This document shows positions 5,067 through 10,353 of a stretch of 10,353 nt of DNA, one piece after another. The DNA lies in the NCBI GenBank assembly GCA_900754855.1, contig CAAEEI010000130.1, positions 1-10,353 of the forward strand. Reading direction: 5' to 3'. The DNA is from Lachnospiraceae bacterium. Lineage in GTDB: Bacteria; Bacillota; Clostridia; Lachnospirales; Lachnospiraceae. A program made the translations under genes and the position numbers. The notes under the pieces are model-generated. The model made no database searches. It saw only the letters and a program-made list of their open reading frames with translations, and was not told the DNA's origin. The first letter of the stretch is position 1. Each line of letters begins with the position of its first letter.

Positions 5067-7433
5067 TTAAATTTCTTTTATGCTTTTTCCGGCATAACGC
5101 TTGAGAAGCTGATCTGCTTCTTCATCCTCCATCCAGTCATTTCTGGCGATGTCGTCCTTCGTTTCAATCCATTCTTCTTCATCCGAATACCATTCTTCCT
5201 CTGTTCCGTCGAACCAGATTTCTTCTCCCTCTTCTCTCTCCTGCCGTCTTCCCCTGTCATCGGCAGACATTTTGTCATCAGCGAACTCTTCCAGAAGAAA
5301 ATCTATGGTTTTCGTGAGTTTATCCGCACGTTCCGCTACAATGCGTACTTTTTGTCCCAGCGTAAAAATGCGTCCGGTACGTTCTCCCCGAAGCTGATAT
5401 TGTTCTTCTTCAAAAAGATAATAATCATCCAGAAGGCTGTTGATCGGGACAAGTCCCTCCACGGTATTTTCCAGTTCCACAAAAAATCCTCTGGCTGTTA
5501 CACCGGAAATAACTCCATCGAAAGCTTCTCCCAGATACTTTTGCATATATTCCACTTTTTTCAGTTTCTCTACTTCCCGTTCTGCGTTCTGCGCCCTTCT
5601 TTCCAGTCTGGAACTCTGGTCTGCCACATAAGGCAGGATCTTTTCGTAATGTTCCACTCTTTTCCAGTTCAACCGGCCATGAATATTTTCTTTGATAATG
5701 CGATGAATCTGCAGATCCGGATAACGACGAATCGGTGAAGTAAAATGGGTGTAATACTGGGTAGACAATCCAAAATGCCCCACATTCAACGTGGTATATT
5801 TTGCCTGTTTCATGGAACGCAGCGCCAGGCGGCTGATCAGCGCTTCCTCCGGTTCTCCTTCCAGAGAAAACAGAAGTTTCTGTATCTCCTTTGGATGAAA
5901 CGTTTCTCTTCCGGTTTTCATATAAAGGCCAAAATTGCGGATAAAGGCATCCAGCCGACTGATTCTGTCCGGATCCGGCGCCTCATGGGTACGATACACA
6001 AATGGAAGTTCCTGCCAGAAATAGTCTTCCGCCACCGTTTCATTGGCCAGAAGCATAAAATCTTCAATAATATCCGTGGCGGTATTTCTTTCATAAGGGT
6101 GAATATCCGTAGGATACCCTTCCTCGTCCACCAGAATTTTTGCTTCCGGAAAATCAAAGTCAATGGCGCCTCGTTTTCTTCTTTTTTCTTTTAAAATGGC
6201 TGCCGCTTCTTTCATGAGAAAACAAAGGGCAATGATGTCTTCCCGGTCTCCCTCGGGATGTTCTTTTCCTTCCAGAATGGCCTCGACTCCCGTGTAACTC
6301 ATCCGACGATCTACATGGATGATGGATTCGGTAATTTTATGCCCGACCACATTTCCCCGTTCATCCACATCCATCATACAGCTTAAAGCCAGACGGTCTG
6401 TCCCTGCGTTCAGCGAACAGATACCATTGGACAGTTCTCTCGGCAGCATGGGAATCACACGGTCGCAAAGATACACGCTTGTTCCTCTGTCCAGAGCATC
6501 CTTATCCAGCGCCGATCCTTCCTGTACATACTGACTGACATCGGCAATATGGACGCCCAGACGATACCCTTTTTCCCGTTTTTCCAATGTGATCGCATCA
6601 TCCAGGTCACGGGCATCCTCTCCGTCAATGGTTACGGTCAGGAGATCTCGATAATCTTCTCGATGTTCCCCTTTTCCCAAAATCACCTCCTGCGGAAGGG
6701 CAAGCGCTTCTTTCATGGCTGCCTTGGAAAAATCTTCTTCAATACCAAAAGCCCGGATAATGCAGGTTACATCTGTGGATGGATCTTCTCCATGCCCCAG
6801 AATTTCGATGATCTCTCCTTCCGGTTTTTTTTGTTCTGAACCATAATCCAGCAGGCGAACGACCACCTTATCATGCTCCTCTGCACCCTTGCAGTGTTTT
6901 CCGGAAATAAAAATATCTTTTCCAAAATGCAGATCGTCCGGGCGGACAAAGCCAAAGGTTTTACTTTTTTCAAAGGTTCCCACCAGAGTCTTTGTTCCTC
7001 TCTCGATGATTTTCAATACAACTCCTTCTTTACGTTTTCCTTCGGAAACATGCGCTCTTCGCACTTTTATCCGAACTACGTCCTGATGGCACGCCCCGTT
7101 GACACAGGTTTCCGGAATAAAAATATCTTCTGTTTCTCCCTCCACACGGACGAAACCAAAACCTTTTGGATGGGCAGTAAATATTCCGGTCAGATTTTCA
7201 TTCTGCGGACGGATATATTTTCCCCTTGCCGTCAGTTCCACACTGCCATCTGCCACAAGCGCATCCATTACCTCTTTAAGTTTCTCTCTGTCTTTATGCG
7301 GCACATTCATCAAATATGCCATTTCTTTTAATTTTAATGGAATATAATCTTCATCATGGATCATATTCCGGATCATTTCTTTTCTCTGTTCAAATAAAAT
7401 TTTTTCTTCCATATTATTATTCACCATCTTCAT
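5067..7433 (-). CDS. rnr: Ribonuclease R (3'-5' exoribonuclease)
   Basis: RNase R is a processive, magnesium-dependent 3'-5' hydrolytic exonuclease that digests structured RNA and, in trans-translation, the faulty mRNA. The protein has 788 residues, normal for the family. In order it has an N-terminal helix-turn-helix-like region (about 15-76), two cold-shock/OB domains (about 80-145 and 148-210) with GFGFVR and FGFVRP, and the RNB catalytic domain (about 260-585). That domain contains TIDGEDARDLDDA, with D270, D276, D278 and D279 as metal ligands, and HFTSPIRRYPDLQIHR at 563-578. An S1 domain follows at about 636-714 (FDGVISGVTARGFFVELEN). The C-terminal tail (715-788) is strongly acidic and rich in Trp, unlike the lysine-rich tail of E. 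coli RNase R. Possible starts are ATG 7433 and ATG 7427; 7433 is kept, with GAGGGGG about 10 nt upstream. Downstream smpB is 21 nt away. Confidence 0.96.
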   Translation of the reverse strand: MKMVNNNMEEKILFEQRKEMIRNMIHDEDYIPLKLKEMAYLMNVPHKDREKLKEVMDALVADGSVELTARGKYIRPQNENLTGIFTAHPKGFGFVRVEGETEDIFIPETCVNGACHQDVVRIKVRRAHVSEGKRKEGVVLKIIERGTKTLVGTFEKSKTFGFVRPDDLHFGKDIFISGKHCKGAEEHDKVVVRLLDYGSEQKKPEGEIIEILGHGEDPSTDVTCIIRAFGIEEDFSKAAMKEALALPQEVILGKGEHREDYRDLLTVTIDGEDARDLDDAITLEKREKGYRLGVHIADVSQYVQEGSALDKDALDRGTSVYLCDRVIPMLPRELSNGICSLNAGTDRLALSCMMDVDERGNVVGHKITESIIHVDRRMSYTGVEAILEGKEHPEGDREDIIALCFLMKEAAAILKEKRRKRGAIDFDFPEAKILVDEEGYPTDIHPYERNTATDIIEDFMLLANETVAEDYFWQELPFVYRTHEAPDPDRISRLDAFIRNFGLYMKTGRETFHPKEIQKLLFSLEGEPEEALISRLALRSMKQAKYTTLNVGHFGLSTQYYTHFTSPIRRYPDLQIHRIIKENIHGRLNWKRVEHYEKILPYVADQSSRLERRAQNAEREVEKLKKVEYMQKYLGEAFDGVISGVTARGFFVELENTVEGLVPINSLLDDYYLFEEEQYQLRGERTGRIFTLGQKVRIVAERADKLTKTIDFLLEEFADDKMSADDRGRRQEREEGEEIWFDGTEEEWYSDEEEWIETKDDIARNDWMEDEEADQLLKRYAGKSIKEI

Positions 7434-7519
7434 CCTGTCTCTGCCCCCTCATGCTCTCTTTTCTTTACGGGCCGATTCCGTTTCCTTGTTTCTGTCTTTT
7501 TCCTGTCCGCCTTCCCCAT
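7430..7519 (-). CDS. Possible short basic leader peptide overlapping the rnr start
   Basis: An ATG at 7519 opens a 29-codon frame that ends in TGA at 7432-7430, so its stop overlaps the rnr start codon as ATGA, the classic geometry of translational coupling. The peptide begins MGKADRKKTETRKRN, and 11 of its 29 residues are Lys or Arg. The Shine-Dalgarno match upstream is weak (GGGA). It may be a leader peptide, a remnant of a longer RNase R N-terminus now out of frame, or chance. Nothing in its sequence gives a function. Confidence 0.25.
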   Translation of the reverse strand: MGKADRKKTETRKRNRPVKKREHEGAETG

Positions 7520-7635
7520 GGTTTCCCGTCTTTTTATGCGGAAGGAAAGAATCCATGGAGCATTGCCCGGTGAGAACCGAATCTGTTGAACATAGGATTT
7601 TATCTGATCGGAAATGGCGTAATTTCTGATCAAAT

Positions 7636-7660
7636 AAAAAACCGTCTCCGAAGAGACGGT
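7636..7660 (-). terminator. Rho-independent terminator of secG
   Basis: On the minus strand ACCGTCTC (7660-7653), loop TTCG and GAGACGGT (7648-7641) form an 8-bp perfect stem. The loop is a stable C(UUCG)G tetraloop, and a T run follows (7641-7636). It begins 7 nt after the secG stop. It separates secG from rnr, so rnr probably has a separate promoter in 7434-7635, where I see no convincing -35/-10 pair. Confidence 0.92.
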
Positions 7661-7667
7661 CATCAAT

Positions 7668-7904
7668 CTATTGGAAAAACTTCAAACCAAGGCCAATGGC
7701 AATGACAAAGAAAAGAATACCCAGAATTATCGTTGCTCTTTCCAGTTTCCCTTCTCTCGTACGACCATGGTTTTTTCTGACATAAGAGTCTACCTGTCCA
7801 CTTAATGCACCCAGTCCGGCTGACTTTCCTTCCTGCATCAACACCACAACGATCAATGCAAGACATATTAAAATGAAAATAACTGTAACTGCTGTTCTGG
7901 CCAA
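7668..7904 (-). CDS. secG: Preprotein translocase subunit SecG
   Basis: SecG is the small auxiliary membrane subunit of the SecYEG channel and assists SecA-driven export. The 78-residue protein is the usual size for Firmicutes. It has two membrane helices, about residues 5-23 (TAVTVIFILICLALIVVVL) and 57-75 (ATIILGILFFVIAIGLGLK). They are joined by the conserved loop LMQEGKSAGLGALSG (22-36) and a basic hydrophilic stretch. The start is TTG at 7904, fixed by a near-perfect GGGAGGTG site 6 nt upstream; no ATG fits this frame. The gene has its own predicted promoter and terminator, so it is probably monocistronic, next to rnr as in many Firmicutes. Confidence 0.95.
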   Translation of the reverse strand: MARTAVTVIFILICLALIVVVLMQEGKSAGLGALSGQVDSYVRKNHGRTREGKLERATIILGILFFVIAIGLGLKFFQ

Positions 7905-7910
7905 TTTTTA

Positions 7911-7918
7911 CACCTCCC
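7911..7918 (-). promoter_or_regulatory. Strong ribosome binding site fixing the secG TTG start
   Basis: GGGAGGTG on the minus strand (7918-7911) lies 6 nt before the TTG at 7904. Its strength supports use of the non-ATG start codon. Confidence 0.75.
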
Positions 7919-7940
7919 GTCATAACACACAACTATTGGC

Positions 7941-7969
7941 ATGATAACATAGTTCTGGTGAAAAAACAA
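7941..7969 (-). promoter_or_regulatory. Predicted sigma-A promoter of secG
   Basis: On the minus strand TTGTTT (7969-7964) and TATCAT (7946-7941) are separated by 17 nt. The transcript would begin near 7934, about 30 nt before the TTG start. The -35 box lies inside the T-rich arm of the upstream terminator hairpin, so the two elements share sequence. Confidence 0.6.
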
Positions 7970-7988
7970 GGGAAATTTCCCTGTTTTT
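7961..7988 (-). terminator. Terminator of the BMP lipoprotein gene
   Basis: On the minus strand AAAAACAGGGAAATTTCCCTTGTTTTTT folds as an AACAGGGA / TCCCTTGTT stem with one bulged T and an AATT loop, ending in a T run. It starts 45 nt after the BMP stop codon. The plus strand also ends in five T, so it could work in both directions, although no plus-strand gene approaches it. Confidence 0.7.
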
Positions 7989-8033
7989 CACTGTCTTCCA
8001 CTGCACAGGATCGCCTTCTGTTTCCCTGCCGGA

Positions 8034-9341
8034 CTATTCTTCTTCGTCCTCTCCGTTATCCTCGGTGTTATTTTCCGTATCGTCGGCATCATCTGTATCT
8101 TCCTCCAGATAATCATAGGTGCTTTCTTCTATTCCATCAATCAGGAAGTTCATGGATGGCGCCGAACGTTTCATTGACTCTTTATATTCCCCGTTTTTCA
8201 CATTCTTTTTATATTGTTTAAAGTCTGTATCCTCTTCAATGCATTCTTCCAGAGAATCGCCGTCCACCGTAAAGTTTTCCGTGTCAAAAATTTTCTCTTT
8301 TCCACTTCTTAAATTTTTTTCCACTTCTTTTAATTTTTCTACTGTACCGCTGGCCAGATGCTGATCATTTAACTGTGTCAGAATCACTGAACCATCTTTA
8401 TAATCGCCCGTCCAGTCTGTGGCAATGGCTTTTCCTTTGATCACATTCTTCACTGCATAAGAATAATAGATACTCCAGTCCGCCTTCGCTGAAGTTAATG
8501 CCTCGCTTGGCGCCACGTCGATCACATTGACGTCATTTCCAATGATCGGAATATCATTTTCTGCACAGACAGCGGCCACCGCTGTGGTTGCCGTGTACTG
8601 GCACATGAAAGCCGCACCGGCTTCTGCCAATTGTTTTGCCGCTTCTCCATCATCATCATATACGCCCGTGCTGCCCACATAACGGACCAGCATATCCGCC
8701 TGGGAACAGACTTTACCTACTCCCAGATAAAAGGCATTGATACAACTGGTGGATTCCGGTGTCTTTTTATTTGCCACAAAGCCAATGGTGCAATCCCCGC
8801 TGCTGACCTTACCGCTGTTTAACATCTGATTCAGTTTTAATCCTGCGGTCACCCCGGCAGTATAATAAGCTTCATACAGACGGACATAGTAATTATGCAT
8901 ATTGGTCAGTCCGCTTTTCTTTGCCTTTTTCCCACCTTCCTGACAAAACTGTACGTCAGGATATTTTTCGGCCGCCTGCACTACCGCATTTTCATAACTT
9001 CCGCTGCAGGCAAAAATTATATTGCATTTATTTTCCACCAGTTCGTCAATGACGTTGGCACAGTCTTTATCCTTTACTCCTCTTTTAATCAGAATCTGCG
9101 CGTCTTTTAACCCTGTCTCCACCTGCATCTTACGGATTCCCTCTACCCGGGAAATGGTGTTCGTCGCATCGGTGCCTGAAGGAAGAAGATAACCGATTTT
9201 TAATCCTTCCTCATCAATGGCTTCCGTCTGGCCATGCTCCCCCATTGCGGTGCTTTCCGGAAAAAGATCTTTCGCCCTGCTGCATCCGGCCGTGGTTCCT
9301 ACCATCAGCAAAGCCAACATAATCGCAATATATCGTTTCAT
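8034..9341 (-). CDS. BMP/PnrA-family substrate-binding lipoprotein
   Basis: This is a predicted surface lipoprotein of the basic membrane protein family, whose characterised members bind nucleosides for ABC importers. Residues 1-20 form a lipoprotein signal: a short basic start (MKR), a hydrophobic core, and TAGC with C20 as the lipidation site; the -3 residue is Thr rather than the usual Leu. The binding domain starts near 47 (LKIGYLLPSGT). Family features are the DDDGEAAKQLAEAGA stretch (229-243), IPIIGNDVN (264-272) and LTSAKADWSIYY (282-293). The end (about 405-435) is a low-complexity Asp/Glu tail. The total of 435 residues is longer than typical members (about 340-380). The ATG at 9341 has an AGGAGGA site. 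No ABC ATPase or permease is in the window, so it is an orphan binding protein here. The ligand is inferred only from the family. Confidence 0.88.
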   Translation of the reverse strand: MKRYIAIMLALLMVGTTAGCSRAKDLFPESTAMGEHGQTEAIDEEGLKIGYLLPSGTDATNTISRVEGIRKMQVETGLKDAQILIKRGVKDKDCANVIDELVENKCNIIFACSGSYENAVVQAAEKYPDVQFCQEGGKKAKKSGLTNMHNYYVRLYEAYYTAGVTAGLKLNQMLNSGKVSSGDCTIGFVANKKTPESTSCINAFYLGVGKVCSQADMLVRYVGSTGVYDDDGEAAKQLAEAGAAFMCQYTATTAVAAVCAENDIPIIGNDVNVIDVAPSEALTSAKADWSIYYSYAVKNVIKGKAIATDWTGDYKDGSVILTQLNDQHLASGTVEKLKEVEKNLRSGKEKIFDTENFTVDGDSLEECIEEDTDFKQYKKNVKNGEYKESMKRSAPSMNFLIDGIEESTYDYLEEDTDDADDTENNTEDNGEDEEE

Positions 9342-9368
9342 TTTTGTCCTCCTGTTTCTTCCTTATTA

Positions 9369-9399
9369 CCGAAAACAACCGACTTCTTTTTGTTTTCGG
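9369..9399. repeat. Perfect 10-bp inverted repeat in the BMP gene 5' leader
   Basis: CCGAAAACAA (9369-9378) and TTGTTTTCGG (9390-9399) are exact complements around an 11-nt loop. The repeat lies between the predicted -10 box (9413-9418) and the Shine-Dalgarno site of the BMP gene. It is not followed by a T run on the minus strand, so it is not an ordinary terminator. An operator or an RNA-stabilising hairpin is possible. Confidence 0.7.
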
Positions 9400-9412
9400 A
9401 AAATCTATCCTT

Positions 9413-9441
9413 ATATTAGAATACATTTTTAAAGAAGTAAA
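9413..9441 (-). promoter_or_regulatory. Predicted sigma-A promoter of the BMP lipoprotein gene
   Basis: On the minus strand TTTACT (9441-9436) and TAATAT (9418-9413) are separated by 17 nt. The transcript would start near 9406, leaving a leader of about 65 nt that contains the 9369-9399 inverted repeat. I see no hairpin terminator between the eno stop and this promoter. Confidence 0.6.
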
Positions 9442-9484
9442 GGGTTTTTTCCATACTGCGATTATTCATCACCTTTTTCTCCAT

Positions 9485-10353
9485 TCAGCAACGGAAGCAG
9501 GCTCCCGTTCCCATCTCCTCCTCAATCCGCAAAAGCTGATTATATTTGGATGTCCGTTCCGCCCGGCATGGCGCTCCCGTTTTAATCTGTCCGGCGTTCA
9601 CTGCCACGGCAATATCCGCTATGGTGGTATCTTCCGTCTCTCCGCTGCGATGGGAAATCACGGTGGTATATCCCGCCTTTTGTGCCAGCAAAATCGCATC
9701 CAGCGTTTCTGACAGCGTACCAATCTGATTTGGTTTAATCAAAATGGAATTGGCAATTCCCTTTTCAATACCATCCTGCAGTCTTTTGGTGTTGGTCACG
9801 AAAAGATCGTCGCCCACCAGTTGAATTTTTTCTCCCAGGCGGTAGGTCAGTACCTTCCATCCGGCATAATCTTCTTCTCCCAATCCGTCTTCAATGGAAA
9901 TAATCGGATAACGCTCCACGATTCTCTCGTAATATTGCACCATTTCTTCCGGATTACGATAGATTTCTTTTCCCTTCATCTTGCTTTCTCCCGGAAAATA
10001 GTATTTTTTCTCGTTATCCTCATAAAGTTCTGAGGCTGCCGCATCCATGGCAAAACAAATATCTTCTCCCGGTTTATATCCGGCCGCTTCCGTTGCCTGC
10101 ATCAGAATATCCAAAGCGTCCTCTGCCGACGCCAGATCAGGGGCAAATCCCCCTTCATCCCCCACGCCGGTGGATAACCCTTTTTCCTGCAAAGTCTGTC
10201 TTAGACACTGATAGATTTCCGCGCACATTTTCAGACCCTCGGCAAAGGTCTCCGCACCAACGGGCATAATCATAAATTCCTGAAAATCAATGGAATTGGC
10301 CGCATGACACCCCCCGTTAATGACATTCATCATGGGTACCGGAAGCGTATGTC
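9485..10353 (-). CDS. eno: Enolase, C-terminal two thirds (N-terminus outside the window)
   Basis: Enolase is the glycolytic enzyme that converts 2-phosphoglycerate to phosphoenolpyruvate. The 288 visible residues end at TGA 9487-9485 and are open to the window edge; about 140-145 N-terminal residues are missing compared with the usual length of about 430. Conserved active-site blocks appear in order: NGGCHAANSIDFQEFMIMP (substrate-binding His), VGDEGGFAP (catalytic Glu), FAMDAAASE (metal Asp), ISIEDGL (metal Glu), VGDDLFVTN (metal Asp), LIKPNQIGTLSET (catalytic Lys), SHRSGETED, and GQIKTGAPCRAERTSKYNQ (second Lys). All are intact, so the enzyme should be active. Small departures are Cys-His-Ala-Ala in the first block, where most enolases have an acidic residue pattern, and an unusual C-terminus ending CFRC. 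The next gene downstream has its own promoter. Confidence 0.95.
   Translation of the reverse strand, partial: HTLPVPMMNVINGGCHAANSIDFQEFMIMPVGAETFAEGLKMCAEIYQCLRQTLQEKGLSTGVGDEGGFAPDLASAEDALDILMQATEAAGYKPGEDICFAMDAAASELYEDNEKKYYFPGESKMKGKEIYRNPEEMVQYYERIVERYPIISIEDGLGEEDYAGWKVLTYRLGEKIQLVGDDLFVTNTKRLQDGIEKGIANSILIKPNQIGTLSETLDAILLAQKAGYTTVISHRSGETEDTTIADIAVAVNAGQIKTGAPCRAERTSKYNQLLRIEEEMGTGACFRC

Noticed and set aside
4851..5738. Long plus-strand open frame of 295 codons
   Set aside because: It lies antisense to smpB and rnr, whose protein motifs are unmistakable. Its translation is rich in Phe/Ser/Ile, typical of the reverse complement of Lys/Glu-rich genes.
7663..7932. Alternative 89-codon frame over secG starting MCVMTGG
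   Set aside because: The SecG frame has two membrane helices, the conserved QEG motif and a strong ribosome site at its TTG start; the other frame is a shadow.
9442..9484. Terminator after eno
   Set aside because: There are A and T runs but no stem of useful length before them.

Overview
The window looks like a chromosomal segment of a low-GC Gram-positive bacterium of class Clostridia; Lachnospiraceae is plausible. The reasons are the low-GC DNA with AGGAGG-type ribosome binding sites, consensus sigma-A promoters, TTG starts behind strong Shine-Dalgarno sites, a tmRNA tag of the clostridial AEDN type, and the Firmicutes order eno / secG / rnr / smpB / ssrA. Every protein gene lies on the minus strand. 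Only ssrA (tmRNA) is on the plus strand.

In minus-strand transcription order the window holds: the C-terminal two thirds of enolase (9485-10353); a BMP/PnrA-type substrate-binding lipoprotein with its own promoter (8034-9341); secG (7668-7904); rnr, encoding RNase R (5067-7433); smpB (4575-5045), 21 nt after rnr and probably cotranscribed with it; a 642-residue flavin/Fe-S ene-reductase (2545-4473); and a MerR-family regulator with a GyrI-like ligand domain (1649-2458). The plus-strand ssrA gene (1267-1609) converges on the MerR gene, and the two share a terminator region. Beyond ssrA are a divergent Sfp-type phosphopantetheinyl transferase (367-1047) and the start of an unrecognised gene (1-301), which has its own consensus promoter.

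Two themes stand out. The first is a ribosome-rescue and RNA quality-control neighbourhood. tmRNA and SmpB release stalled ribosomes, and RNase R degrades the defective mRNA; secG and eno are the usual housekeeping neighbours. The second is an accessory module placed between smpB and ssrA: the ene-reductase and the MerR regulator. The reductase promoter has the hallmark of MerR-activated promoters, a 19-bp spacer between -35 and -10 carrying an inverted repeat. This suggests a self-contained, ligand-inducible reduction module.

No CRISPR array, transposase, integrase, phage gene, rRNA or ordinary tRNA was found. No gene-free stretch exceeds 300 bases. The longest are 1048-1266 (divergent promoters) and 7434-7667 (secG terminator and rnr leader). 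I see no entirely new system. The best candidates for novelty are the MerR/ene-reductase module, the acidic tail on RNase R, and repeated half-sites around the ssrA promoter.
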